From Blastomonas sp. SL216 (GTDB taxonomy: Bacteria; Pseudomonadota; Alphaproteobacteria; Sphingomonadales; Sphingomonadaceae), in contig CP113055.1 in the NCBI GenBank assembly GCA_026625625.1, positions 808,501-872,500 of the forward strand: a stretch of DNA of 64,000 bases, written 5' to 3'. The position numbers and the translations under genes were made by a program. Positions 47,319-56,661 of the stretch are shown here, in pieces. The notes under the pieces were generated by a model that had not been told where the DNA came from, made no database searches, and saw nothing but the letters and a program-made list of their open reading frames with translations. The first letter of the stretch is position 1, and each line of letters starts with the position of its first letter.

Positions 47319-49457
47319 ATGACCGATACACCCACCACCGCAGACTGGCAGGCGCTGGCCGACAAGGAGGTCAAGGGCAAGGACCTGACCTGGCAGACGC
47401 CCGAAGGCATTGCCGTCAAGCCGCTCTATACGGCGGAGGACGTATCGGTCGATCCCGGCCTGCCCGGCTTTGCGCCGTTCACTCGCGGCGTGCGCGCCAG
47501 CATGTACGCGGGCCGCCCTTGGACGATCCGGCAATATGCGGGTTTCTCGACCGCCGAGGAATCGAACGCCTTTTATCGCCGCAACCTGGCCGCCGGGCAG
47601 AAGGGGCTGTCGGTCGCGTTCGACCTTGCGACCCATCGCGGCTATGACAGCGATCATCCGCGCGTCACCGGCGATGTCGGCAAGGCCGGCGTGGCGATCG
47701 ATACGGTCGAGGACATGAAGATCCTGTTCGACGGCATCCCGCTCGATCAGATGTCGGTCAGCATGACCATGAACGGTGCGGTGATCCCGATCCTCGCGTT
47801 CTTCATCGTCGCCGGCGAAGAGCAGGGCGTCGATCGCAAGCTGCTCGACGGGACCATCCAGAACGACATCCTCAAGGAGTTCATGGTCCGCAACACGTAC
47901 ATTTACCCGCCCGAGCCCTCGATGCGGATCATCTCGGACATTTTCGGCTATACCAGCCGCGAGATGCCCAAGTTCAACAGCATCTCGATCTCCGGCTATC
48001 ACATGCAGGAAGCCGGCGCGACGCAGGTGCAGGAACTCGCCTTCACCATCGCCGACGGCATGGAATATGTGAAATACGGCGTCGCCTCGGGCCTCGACAT
48101 CGACAAATTTGCAGGCCGTCTGAGCTTCTTCTTCGCCATCGGCATGAACTTCTTCATGGAAATTGCCAAGCTGCGCGCCGCGCGCGTGCTGTGGCACCGG
48201 GTGATGACCAGGCTGGGCGCGCAGGACGAACGCTCCAAGATGCTGCGCACGCACTGCCAGACCAGCGGCGTGTCGCTGACCGAGCAGGACCCCTATAACA
48301 ACGTCATCCGCACCACGATCGAGGCGATGGCCGCGATGCTGGGCGGCACGCAATCGCTGCACACCAATGCGCTCGATGAAGCGATCGCGCTGCCTACCGA
48401 TTTCTCGGCGCGCATCGCGCGGAACACGCAGATCGTCATCCAGGAAGAGACCGGGATGACCAAGGTCGTCGATCCGCTGGGCGGCAGCTATTATATTGAG
48501 AGCCTGACGCAGGAACTGGTCGACAAGGCGTGGGAGATCATCGAGCGGGTCGAGAGCGAAGGCGGCATGGCGAAAGCCGTGGCAGCAGGCTGGCCCAAGG
48601 CGATGATCGAGGAAGCCGCCGCCGGACGCCAGGCGCGCGTCGACCGCGGTGATGACGTGATCGTCGGAGTGAACAAGTATCGCCTCGCGAACGAGGATCT
48701 GCTCGAAACGCTGGAGGTCGACAACGCCAAGGTTCGCGAAGGCCAGATCGCGCGGATCAACGCGGTGAAGGCCTCGCGCAATGCGGCGGCGTGTCAGGCC
48801 GCGCTCGATGCCTTGCGTGAAGGCGCGAAGGGCAATGGCAACCTGCTCGCGCTCGCGGTGGACGCCGCCCGCGCCCGCGCAACGCTGGGCGAGATCAGCC
48901 AGGCGATGGAAGATGTGTTCGGCCGCTATGCCACGCGCCCGACCCCGGTCAAGGGCGTGTACAGCGCGCCGTACGAGGATGACAGCCGCTGGGCGCAGGT
49001 AGTCGATGGCGTAAAGGCTGTCGAGCGTCGCCTGGGCCGCAAACCCAAGCTGCTCGTCGCGAAGATGGGCCAGGACGGCCATGATCGCGGCGCGAACGTG
49101 ATCGCATCGGCCTTTGGCGACATGGGCTTTGATGTCGTCTCGGGCCCGCTGTTCCAGACCCCCGATGAGACCGTCGTGCTGGCGCTCGAAACCGGCGTCG
49201 ATGTCGTCGGCGCCTCTTCGCTTGCCGCCGGGCACAAGACGCTGGTCCCCGAGCTTATCAGGGGCCTGAAAGAAGCCGGACGGAACGACATCAAGGTGAT
49301 TGCGGGCGGCGTTATCCCGCCTCAGGACTACGATTATCTGCGCGATGCCGGCGTCCAGGGCATCTACGGCCCCGGATCGAACGTCGTCGAATGCGCGGCC
49401 GATGTGCTGCGCTTGCTTGGCCATAACATGCCCCCTCTTCAGGAAGCTGCCGAATGA
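47319..49457 (+). CDS. scpA: Methylmalonyl-CoA mutase
   Basis: 712 residues from ATG 47319 (an ATG 5 bases earlier is followed at once by a stop). Single-chain form of the B12 enzyme converting (R)-methylmalonyl-CoA to succinyl-CoA. N-terminal barrel: [49 protein letters not shown]-terminal cobalamin domain: the histidine ligand in [13 protein letters not shown], then GPLFQTPDE and GASSLAAGH. Full length for the family. The stop overlaps bioB (ATGA at 49454-49457). Confidence 0.96.
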   Translation: MTDTPTTADWQALADKEVKGKDLTWQTPEGIAVKPLYTAEDVSVDPGLPGFAPFTRGVRASMYAGRPWTIRQYAGFSTAEESNAFYRRNLAAGQKGLSVAFDLATHRGYDSDHPRVTGDVGKAGVAIDTVEDMKILFDGIPLDQMSVSMTMNGAVIPILAFFIVAGEEQGVDRKLLDGTIQNDILKEFMVRNTYIYPPEPSMRIISDIFGYTSREMPKFNSISISGYHMQEAGATQVQELAFTIADGMEYVKYGVASGLDIDKFAGRLSFFFAIGMNFFMEIAKLRAARVLWHRVMTRLGAQDERSKMLRTHCQTSGVSLTEQDPYNNVIRTTIEAMAAMLGGTQSLHTNALDEAIALPTDFSARIARNTQIVIQEETGMTKVVDPLGGSYYIESLTQELVDKAWEIIERVESEGGMAKAVAAGWPKAMIEEAAAGRQARVDRGDDVIVGVNKYRLANEDLLETLEVDNAKVREGQIARINAVKASRNAAACQAALDALREGAKGNGNLLALAVDAARARATLGEISQAMEDVFGRYATRPTPVKGVYSAPYEDDSRWAQVVDGVKAVERRLGRKPKLLVAKMGQDGHDRGANVIASAFGDMGFDVVSGPLFQTPDETVVLALETGVDVVGASSLAAGHKTLVPELIRGLKEAGRNDIKVIAGGVIPPQDYDYLRDAGVQGIYGPGSNVVECAADVLRLLGHNMPPLQEAAE

Positions 49458-50449
49458 CTGAAATGCGTACCGACTGGACCCGCGAGGAAATCACCGCGCT
49501 GTTCGATCTGCCCTTCAACGACCTGATGTTCGAGGCGCAGAGCGTGCACCGCGCGAATTTCCCGCGCAACGAGGTGCAGCTATCCACCCTGCTGTCGATC
49601 AAGACCGGCGGTTGCCCGGAGGATTGCGGTTATTGCAGCCAGTCCAAGGATGCCGATAGCGGCGTCAAGGCGACCAAGCTGATGGACGTGCAGGCGGTGT
49701 TGCAGGCCGCAGCCCAGGCCAAGGACCATGGCTCGGGCCGGTTCTGCATGGGCGCAGCCTGGCGCAACCCCAAGGACAAGGACATCCCCAAGCTCGCCGC
49801 CATGGTCAAGGGCGTGCGCGAGATGGGCATGGAAACCTGCATGACCTTGGGCATGCTCACCGCGAGCCAGGCCAAGCAGCTCGCCGATGCTGGGCTGGAC
49901 TACTACAACCACAATATCGACACCGCGCCCGAGAACTACGCCAACGTCATCACCACCCGCACCTTTGAGGACCGGATGGAGACGCTGGACAATGTGCGTT
50001 CGGCGGGCATCAACGTGTGCTGCGGTGGCATCGTCGGCATGGGCGAGACCCGCGCCGACCGCATCGGCTTTATCCACGCGCTGGCGACCATGCCGCACCC
50101 CGAAAGCGTACCGATCAATGCGCTGGTGCCTGTCAAGGGCACGGTGCTGGGCGACATGCTCGCCGATACGCCGCTGGCGAAGATCGACGAGATCGAGTTT
50201 GTCCGCACGGTGGCGGTCGCGCGCATCACCATGCCGCGATCGATGGTGCGCCTGAGCGCGGGCCGCGAGAGCATGTCCGAAAGCTGCCAGGCCCTGTGCT
50301 TCATGGCGGGCGCGAACAGCATCTTCACCGGCGACAAGCTGCTGACGGCGCCCAATGCCGGCGACGACAAGGACAGCGCGCTGCTCTCCAAGCTGGGCAT
50401 GAAGGCGATGGCCGCCCAGCCGCGTGGCCATCTGGAGGCTGCGGAGTGA
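49454..50449 (+). CDS. bioB: Biotin synthase
   Basis: 331 residues, radical SAM enzyme that inserts sulfur into dethiobiotin. The SAM cluster cysteines are in [13 protein letters not shown]; the second cluster residues are in the expected places ([24 protein letters not shown], and Arg in [15 protein letters not shown]). Translationally coupled to the mutase gene. The other biotin genes (bioF, A, D) are not here. Its presence inside a propionyl-CoA carboxylase operon supplies the cofactor that PccA carries. Confidence 0.96.
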   Translation: MTEMRTDWTREEITALFDLPFNDLMFEAQSVHRANFPRNEVQLSTLLSIKTGGCPEDCGYCSQSKDADSGVKATKLMDVQAVLQAAAQAKDHGSGRFCMGAAWRNPKDKDIPKLAAMVKGVREMGMETCMTLGMLTASQAKQLADAGLDYYNHNIDTAPENYANVITTRTFEDRMETLDNVRSAGINVCCGGIVGMGETRADRIGFIHALATMPHPESVPINALVPVKGTVLGDMLADTPLAKIDEIEFVRTVAVARITMPRSMVRLSAGRESMSESCQALCFMAGANSIFTGDKLLTAPNAGDDKDSALLSKLGMKAMAAQPRGHLEAAE

Positions 50450-50469
50450 AATCCGCTTCTCTTCTTCTT

Positions 50470-50560
50470 CGTCATGCTGAACTTGTTTCAGCACCCATCG
50501 TGCCCCAGCAGCCGAAGCTGCGTGGGGAGAAATGGGCCCTGAAGCAAGTTCAGGGTGACG
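50470..50560. repeat. Twin-hairpin (REPIN-like) repeat, copy 2
   Basis: Arms at 50470-50500 and 50529-50560. The left arm is the TGCTGAA/TTCAGCA type and the right arm the CCCTGAA/TTCAGGG type (one G in the loop), i.e. the reverse of copy 1 at 45781-45871. The middle part also folds (CCCC-AGCAGC / GCTGC-GTGGGG). It lies between bioB and the esterase gene. With copy 1 it brackets mce, the crotonase, the mutase and bioB in inverted orientation. Confidence 0.85.
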
Positions 50561-50585
50561 ATTTTTGTGGGGCAGGCGTGGCCGC

Positions 50586-51449
50586 GTGATCCGAACGTTC
50601 TTCACTTTGTTTTTGATCGCACTCGCCTGCGTGGCACCCGTCGCCGCGCAGCCGGTGCCGATCATCATTGGCGAGACGCACATTCTGGCATCGAAGCCGC
50701 TGGCGCAGGAGCGCGTCGTCAACGTCTATCTCCCCGCCGGTTACGCGACATCGGGCAAGAGTTATCCGGTGCTTTATCTGATCGACGGCGGGCTGGATCA
50801 GGACTTCCTGCATATCGCTGGCACCAGCGCGCTGGGTGCGCTTTGGGCGCGGTCGCAGGATGTGATCGTGGTCGGGATCGCCACCAAGGATCGCAGGCGC
50901 GAACTGACCGGGCCGACGCAGGACGCGGCGTTGCTCAAGCAATATCCGACTGCTGGCCAATCCGCCTTGTTCCGCGCGTTCATCCGCGACGAGGTCATGC
51001 CGTTGGTGGGCAAAAGCTATCGCACCTCAGGCCAGACCGGCGTGATCGGGGAATCGCTCGCCGGGCTGTTCATCGTCGAGACCTATTTGACCGAGCCCGA
51101 CCTGTTCGATCATTACGCCGCGATCAGCCCCAGCCTGTGGTGGGATGACCAGAGGCTGGCCAAGGCGTCATCTGGCCTTCTGAATGCTCCGGCAGCCAAA
51201 GCGCATCGACTTTACCTGACGATCGCCAATGAAGGCCGCGAGATGCAGTCGGGCGTCGATCAGCTGGTCAAGGCGCTCACCGCCAACCCGAACGAAGGCC
51301 GCAGTTGGTGCTATGCACCGCACCAGCAGCTCACCCATGCCACCATTTACCACAGCGTCTCGCCTGAAGCATTGCAGTTCCTGTTTCCCGGTAGCGAGGC
51401 ACCTGCACCGGACAGTGGATTCAATGTGCCATGTGTGACGGGGCACTGA
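50586..51449 (+). CDS. Exported alpha/beta hydrolase (esterase, Fes/D-type family)
   Basis: 287 residues from GTG 50586. Signal peptide about 1-22 (hydrophobic TFFTLFLIALACVAPVAAQ, cut likely after A-A-Q or nearby). The mature enzyme fits the putative esterase family (PF00756; siderophore esterase and S-formylglutathione hydrolase relatives): VNVYLPAGY, YPVLYLIDGG, nucleophile GESLAG, SPSLWWDD. The C-terminal HATIYHS may hold the catalytic His. The family hydrolyses many esters, so the substrate is open. Placed between bioB and a small exported protein inside the propionate gene group. Confidence 0.82.
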   Translation: MIRTFFTLFLIALACVAPVAAQPVPIIIGETHILASKPLAQERVVNVYLPAGYATSGKSYPVLYLIDGGLDQDFLHIAGTSALGALWARSQDVIVVGIATKDRRRELTGPTQDAALLKQYPTAGQSALFRAFIRDEVMPLVGKSYRTSGQTGVIGESLAGLFIVETYLTEPDLFDHYAAISPSLWWDDQRLAKASSGLLNAPAAKAHRLYLTIANEGREMQSGVDQLVKALTANPNEGRSWCYAPHQQLTHATIYHSVSPEALQFLFPGSEAPAPDSGFNVPCVTGH

Positions 51450-51451
51450 CG

Positions 51452-51883
51452 ATGCGCAGTGTGACCGTCGCCCTTGCCGCCGCCGCTGCGATGATGGCTA
51501 CATCGCCGGCGTTGGCGTGCTCGTTCAGCTGGGGACCGGGCCAGTCGCCAGCCGAAATCAGGAAACGGGCGGATGTCCGCAAGATCGAGGGCGTGTTCCG
51601 TTATGGCAGCGGGCAGGGCGTCCTCAACGAACAGGGCGAGCTTTATCGTGGCCGGATCACCGGGCGGGTCGAAGCGCGCACCGGCTGGGTCTGGAATACG
51701 ATTCAGTTGTTTGACCAGCTGCTGGTCGAGTGCGCTGCATATCACAAGCCGGTGGCGGATGCGCGCGGCACCTTCTGGATTTCCCGCCATAAGTCTGACG
51801 GGCGCTACCATATGCTGTTGTGGGAGGGCGAATATCTGCCCCGCCGCAATGTTGAAACCATCCAACCAGATGAGAGTGAATGA
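51452..51883 (+). CDS. Exported hypothetical protein
   Basis: 143 residues from ATG 51452, two bases after the esterase stop. Signal peptide about 1-22 ending SPALA, with likely cleavage before Cys (A-x-A rule); this is not a good lipobox because Ala, not Leu, is at -3. The mature part has tryptophan- and tyrosine-rich beta-type stretches (GVFRYGSGQG, ARTGWVWNTIQLFDQLLVEC, WISRHKSDGRYHMLLWEGEY) and two cysteines. I do not recognise a family. The stop overlaps the pccA start (ATGA at 51880-51883), so it is translated as part of this operon. Confidence 0.72.
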   Translation: MRSVTVALAAAAAMMATSPALACSFSWGPGQSPAEIRKRADVRKIEGVFRYGSGQGVLNEQGELYRGRITGRVEARTGWVWNTIQLFDQLLVECAAYHKPVADARGTFWISRHKSDGRYHMLLWEGEYLPRRNVETIQPDESE

Positions 51884-53877
51884 TGATCACCAAAATCCTG
51901 ATTGCCAACCGGGGCGAGATCGCCTGCCGCGTCATCCGCACCGCTCGGCTTATGGGCATCAAGACGGTGGCCGTCTATTCGGACGCCGATGCGCGCAGCC
52001 CGCATGTCGAGATGGCGGACGAGGCCGTGCATATCGGCCCTTCGCCCGCCGCGCAGTCCTATCTGCTGGCTGACAAGATCATCGAGGCGTGCAAGGCGAC
52101 CGGCGCGGATGCGGTGCATCCCGGCTATGGTTTCCTGTCCGAACGCACCAGTTTTGCAGAGGCGCTGAAGGCCGCCGGCATCACCTTTATCGGCCCACCT
52201 CCGGGCGCGATCGCCGCCATGGGCGACAAGATCGAATCCAAGAAGCTGGCTCTACAGGCGGGCGTCAACGTCGTCCCCGGCTTTGTCGGCGAGATCGAGG
52301 ATACCGAGCATGCGGTGCGCATTGCCAGCGGGATCGGCTATCCGGTGATGATGAAGGCCTCGGCAGGGGGCGGCGGCAAGGGCATGCGCCTGGCCTATAG
52401 CGAGCAGGATGTGCGCGAAGGCTTCGAGGCGACCAAGCGCGAGGGTCTGAACAGCTTTGGCGATGACCGCGTGTTCATCGAGAAGTTCATCGAACAGCCG
52501 CGCCATATCGAAATCCAGGTGCTGGGCGATCAGCATGGCAATATCGTCTATCTGGGCGAACGCGAATGTTCGATCCAGCGCCGTCACCAGAAGGTGGTCG
52601 AAGAAGCCCCGTCGCCGTTCGTGACGCCCGAGATGCGCAAGAAGATGGGCGAGCAGGCAGTCGCACTGGCACGGGCCGTCGGTTATTACAGCGCGGGCAC
52701 GGTCGAACTGATCGTCTCGGGCGCGGATACCACCGGCGACAGCTTCTACTTCCTTGAGATGAACACCCGGCTTCAGGTCGAGCATCCTGTCACCGAACTG
52801 GTCACAGGGGTCGATCTGGTCGAACAGATGATCCGCGTCGCCAATGGCGAGCCGCTCGCCTTCACCCAGGACGATATCAAGCTGACCGGCTGGGCGGTGG
52901 AAAACCGCGTCTATGCCGAAGACCCGTATCGCGGCTTCCTGCCCTCGATCGGGCGTCTGGTGCGCTACAATCCGCCCAAGCAGAAAAAGGGCGTGCGCGT
53001 CGATGACGGCGTGGAAGAGGGCGGCGAGGTCTCGATCCATTATGACCCGATGATCGCCAAGCTGATCACCTATGGCGAAACGCGGCTGGATGCGATCGAT
53101 CGGCAGATCACCGCGATCGACCGGTTCGAGCTGGAAGGCCCGGGGCATAATCTCGATTTCGTCTCGGCGCTGATGCAGCACGAACGTTTCCGCTCGGGCA
53201 ATATCACCACCGGTTTCATCGCCGAGGAATATCCGGACGGCTTTCACGGTGCCCCGGCTTCGCCCGAACTGCTCCGGCGTCTGGCCGCGATGGCGGCATT
53301 TATCGCGACTGCGCAAGCCGACCGCGCGCTGCGCGTCAGCGATCAGCTGGGCAACCGGCTCACCCCGCCGTCCGAATGGCGCGTGCGCAAGGGCGATATC
53401 GCGATGGAGGTCTCGGTCAGCGAGGACGCGATCGTCGTCGATGGCGAGGTGGTCGATCTGTCGATGGGCTATACCCCGGGCGACCGGCTCGCGGTGGCTG
53501 ATTTCGGCGACGAGGAAGAGAGCGACGAACTGGCAGTGAAGGTGCAACGCACCCGCACCGGCTTTGCGCTCACTGCGCGCGGCGCGACCCACAGTTTCGA
53601 AGTGCTGCCTGGCCATATCGCGCAGCACGCCCGGCACATGATCGAGAAGGTGCCGCCTGATCTGTCGCGCTTCCTGCTTTGCCCGATGCCGGGCCTGCTG
53701 GTGAAACTGCACGTGGCCGAAGGCGAGAAGGTGCAGCCTGGCCAGCCGCTGGCGATCGTCGAGGCGATGAAGATGGAAAACATCCTGCGCGCCGAAAAGG
53801 CCGCAACGGTCAAGACGATCAGCGCGGCCGAAGGTGACAGCCTGGCGGTCGATGCGGTCATTCTGGAGCTGGAATAA
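51880..53877 (+). CDS. pccA: Propionyl-CoA carboxylase alpha subunit (biotin carboxylase and carrier)
   Basis: 665 residues (ATG at 51880, or 51883). ATP-dependent carboxylation of biotin and presentation to PccB. Biotin carboxylase domain about 1-450: KILIANRGEIACRV, KASAGGGGKGMRLAY (ATP grasp loop), EMNTRLQVEHPVTE. A middle region follows (about 460-590), then the biotinyl domain with K631 in VEAMKMENI. Translationally coupled to the exported hypothetical protein. The beta subunit is far upstream in the same direction. Acceptor could also be another short acyl-CoA, but the pathway genes favour propionyl-CoA. Confidence 0.94.
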   Translation: MMITKILIANRGEIACRVIRTARLMGIKTVAVYSDADARSPHVEMADEAVHIGPSPAAQSYLLADKIIEACKATGADAVHPGYGFLSERTSFAEALKAAGITFIGPPPGAIAAMGDKIESKKLALQAGVNVVPGFVGEIEDTEHAVRIASGIGYPVMMKASAGGGGKGMRLAYSEQDVREGFEATKREGLNSFGDDRVFIEKFIEQPRHIEIQVLGDQHGNIVYLGERECSIQRRHQKVVEEAPSPFVTPEMRKKMGEQAVALARAVGYYSAGTVELIVSGADTTGDSFYFLEMNTRLQVEHPVTELVTGVDLVEQMIRVANGEPLAFTQDDIKLTGWAVENRVYAEDPYRGFLPSIGRLVRYNPPKQKKGVRVDDGVEEGGEVSIHYDPMIAKLITYGETRLDAIDRQITAIDRFELEGPGHNLDFVSALMQHERFRSGNITTGFIAEEYPDGFHGAPASPELLRRLAAMAAFIATAQADRALRVSDQLGNRLTPPSEWRVRKGDIAMEVSVSEDAIVVDGEVVDLSMGYTPGDRLAVADFGDEEESDELAVKVQRTRTGFALTARGATHSFEVLPGHIAQHARHMIEKVPPDLSRFLLCPMPGLLVKLHVAEGEKVQPGQPLAIVEAMKMENILRAEKAATVKTISAAEGDSLAVDAVILELE

Positions 53878-53992
53878 TCCGTTCACCGGATATGTGATCG
53901 CTGTCCGGTCAGGGAACGGGCTGGACAGTTGATTGCGCCGCAAATCCTCTCCATAGACTGACGCCCTAGGGACTGGATGGGGAGAGTGCTGG

Positions 53993-55582
53993 ATGGCCGC
54001 AACGGCTGCAGCAGACGGGCAGGAGTTTGACGCAGGCCGTGACCGGCTGGTGATCGTCGCCTCCTCGCTCGGCACGGTATTCGAATGGTATGATTTCTTT
54101 GTCTACGGGATCCTGGCGACGCTGATCGGCCAGCTGTTCTTCCCGTCGGACAACCCCACGGCGGCGACGCTCGCTTCGCTGGCGATCTTCGGCGCAGGGT
54201 TCGGTGTGCGCCCGCTCGGCGCGGTGCTGTTTGGCTATCTGGGCGACAAGGTCGGACGCAAATACACGTTCCTTGTCACCATCTCGCTGATGGGCGGCGC
54301 GACCGCATCGATCGGCCTGCTGCCGACCTTTGCCACGGCGGGTATCTGGGCGGCGGCGCTGTTGCTGGTGCTGCGCTGCCTGCAGGGGCTGGCGCTGGGC
54401 GGCGAATATGGCGGCGCGGCGATTTATGTCGCCGAACATGCCCCGCCGGGCAAGCGCGGCCAGTATACCAGCTGGATCCAGGCCTCGGTGGCCGGGGGCT
54501 TCCTGCTCGCGGTGATCTGCGTGCTGGCCACGCGCAAGCTGATGAGCCCCGAGGATTTCAACGCCTGGGGCTGGCGCGTGCCTTTCCTGATCTCGATCCT
54601 GCTGCTCGCCATCTCGCTCTATATCCGCCTGAAGCTGTCCGAAAGCCCGGTCTTCCAGGCGATGAAGGCTGCGGGCGCGACGTCCAAGAACCCGTTCATG
54701 GACAGCCTGCGCTATCCGGGCAATATCAAGCGGGTGATGGTGGCGCTGTTCGGCGTCGCCGCGGGGCTGACGGTAATCTATTACACCTCGCAGTTCGGTA
54801 CGCTGTATTTCCTCACCGGCACCGCGCGCGTCGCCGAAGAGGATGCGCTGGTCTATATGGCCGCAGGCGCCACGCTGGCCGCGCCGCTTTATGTGTTCTT
54901 CGGCTGGCTGTCCGACCGTGTCGGGCGCAAGCGGCTGCTGCTGATCGGTTATGGCCTCACCGTCGTGCTGCTGTTCCCGCTGTTCCACCTGATGGCGCAG
55001 GCGGCGAACCCGGCGCTGGAAGCCGCGACCAAAAGCTCGCCGGTCACGCTTGCCATGCCCGAATGCGCCTTCAACGCCCTGCAGCGGACCCAGACCACCG
55101 AATGCGCCAAGGCGCTCAATTTCCTCAGCAAGCGTGGCATCAGCTATACCAAGGTCGATGGCGACGCCGTGGTGCTCAGCGTCGGCAACGATGTCGTGCG
55201 CGGCTTTGACGACAAGGCCTATGTCGTGGCGCTCGAAAAGGCGGGCTATCCCGACAAGTCCGATCCGGCGCAGCGCACGCCATGGCTGATCATCCTGTCG
55301 GTGGCGCTGATGGTGGCCTTGTCGGCGATGACCTATGGCCAGGTCGCCGCGATCATGGTCGAGCTGTTTCCGGCCAAGATCCGCTACACCTCGATGTCGA
55401 TCCCCTATCATATCGGCACCGGCTATTTTGGCGGCTTTCTGCCCTATATCTCGCAATATGTCGTCGCGCGGACGGGCGATGCCTATTCCGGACTGTGGTA
55501 CACCATTGCAGTGGTGGTGATGGCGTTCATCGTGTCGCTGATCTGGCTGCCGGAAACATCAGGGCAGGACGATATTGGCTGA
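53993..55582 (+). CDS. MFS transporter, metabolite:proton symporter type
   Basis: 529 residues, with GGGGAGAG about 6 bases before the ATG. Twelve hydrophobic helices. The start GTVFEWYDFFVYG (about 26-38) and VRPLGAVLFGYLGDKVGRK (about 76-94) are typical of the metabolite:H+ symporter branch of MFS (relatives of ShiA, ProP, KgtP). An extra loop of about 85 residues lies between late helices (about 345-425) with two cysteines (PECAF, TECAK), probably outside the membrane. Substrate unknown; position next to pccA suggests an organic acid, by inference. Its stop overlaps the alr start. Confidence 0.88.
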   Translation: MAATAAADGQEFDAGRDRLVIVASSLGTVFEWYDFFVYGILATLIGQLFFPSDNPTAATLASLAIFGAGFGVRPLGAVLFGYLGDKVGRKYTFLVTISLMGGATASIGLLPTFATAGIWAAALLLVLRCLQGLALGGEYGGAAIYVAEHAPPGKRGQYTSWIQASVAGGFLLAVICVLATRKLMSPEDFNAWGWRVPFLISILLLAISLYIRLKLSESPVFQAMKAAGATSKNPFMDSLRYPGNIKRVMVALFGVAAGLTVIYYTSQFGTLYFLTGTARVAEEDALVYMAAGATLAAPLYVFFGWLSDRVGRKRLLLIGYGLTVVLLFPLFHLMAQAANPALEAATKSSPVTLAMPECAFNALQRTQTTECAKALNFLSKRGISYTKVDGDAVVLSVGNDVVRGFDDKAYVVALEKAGYPDKSDPAQRTPWLIILSVALMVALSAMTYGQVAAIMVELFPAKIRYTSMSIPYHIGTGYFGGFLPYISQYVVARTGDAYSGLWYTIAVVVMAFIVSLIWLPETSGQDDIG

Positions 55583-56630
55583 AGCCTCTCCAATGCTGGC
55601 GAATATGCGGCTGGTGCTCGATGGCGGGGCACTGGTCGCCAACTGGCGCACGCTGGATCAGCTGAGCGGCAGCGCTGGTGCCGGCGCAGCGGTGAAGGCC
55701 GATGGCTATGGCCTGGGTGCCCGCGAGGTTGTCCGGCGGCTGTCGGCGGCGGGCTGCCAGGACTTTTTCGTGGCGCATTGGGGCGAGGCGCAGGCGCTGA
55801 CCGGATGGATCGATCCGGCACGATTGGCGGTACTGCATGGCATTGCACCGGCCGAGGAGGCTGCTGCGCTTGCTGGTCTGGCGGTTCCTGTGCTCAACAG
55901 CGCCGAGCAGGTTTCCCGCTGGAAAGCCGCTGGCGGCGGACGCTGCCATGTGATGATCGATACCGGCATGAGCAGGCTCGGCATCGACTGGCGCGACGAT
56001 ATCTCGGCGCTGTGTGCCGGGCTGGATGTCGACCTGTGCCTCAGCCACCTCGCCTCCGCCGATGAACCAAGCGCGCAGAACGAGGCGCAGCGCCAGCGGT
56101 TCGAGCAGGTGCGGCATCAGGTCAAGGCGCGGCGCTACAGCCTGGCGAACAGCGCCGGGATCGCGCTGGGCAATGGCTATCATTTCGACTGCACCCGGCC
56201 TGGTCTAGCGCTCTATGGCGGGGTGCCGTGCGATGCGCTGGCTGGCCATATCCGCCCCGTGATGCGGCTGGAGGCGCGCATTTTGCAGGTGCGCCAGGTG
56301 CGTGCGGGTGACAGCATCGGCTATGGTGCCACGTTCACGGCTGAACGCGACATGCGCACCGCGACGCTCTCTCTCGGCTATGCCGACGGTTTCAAGCGGG
56401 CCCTGTCCTCGATAGGTGCGTTTCGCAGCGGCGATGTGCATCTGCCGCTGCTGGGCCGGGTGTCGATGGACCTGACCTGTATCGATCTGACCGCAGCGCC
56501 GGAACTGGGCGAGGGCGACTGGATCGCTGCGGATGTCGTGCTGCCCGCTGTCGAGGCGGCCACCGGGATCAGCCAATATGAATGGCTCACCCAGATCGGC
56601 CGACGCTTCGACCGGATCTGGGTGGATTGA
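55575..56630 (+). CDS. alr: Alanine racemase
   Basis: 351 residues from TTG 55575, which has AGGA about 6 bases upstream and overlaps the transporter stop by 8 bases; an ATG at 55593 is the alternative. PLP enzyme making D-alanine for peptidoglycan. The PLP lysine is K41 in AVKADGYGLGAREV, and the second catalytic residue, Tyr, is in GDSIGYGATF. SRLGIDWRDD and GRVSMDLTCIDLT are further family marks. Convergent with the thiolase gene. Confidence 0.93.
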   Translation: MAEASPMLANMRLVLDGGALVANWRTLDQLSGSAGAGAAVKADGYGLGAREVVRRLSAAGCQDFFVAHWGEAQALTGWIDPARLAVLHGIAPAEEAAALAGLAVPVLNSAEQVSRWKAAGGGRCHVMIDTGMSRLGIDWRDDISALCAGLDVDLCLSHLASADEPSAQNEAQRQRFEQVRHQVKARRYSLANSAGIALGNGYHFDCTRPGLALYGGVPCDALAGHIRPVMRLEARILQVRQVRAGDSIGYGATFTAERDMRTATLSLGYADGFKRALSSIGAFRSGDVHLPLLGRVSMDLTCIDLTAAPELGEGDWIAADVVLPAVEAATGISQYEWLTQIGRRFDRIWVD

Positions 56631-56661
56631 AAGGTTCCCCTGCCTTGGCGGGGGCGATAGA

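Noticed and set aside
50555-51148. Overlapping plus-strand frame over the exported esterase
   Set aside because: It is out of frame with a clear signal peptide and esterase motifs and has shadow composition.
51452-51883. Lipoprotein reading of the exported hypothetical protein
   Set aside because: A Cys follows ALA, but the -3 position is Ala instead of Leu/Val/Ile, so ordinary signal peptidase I cleavage is more likely.
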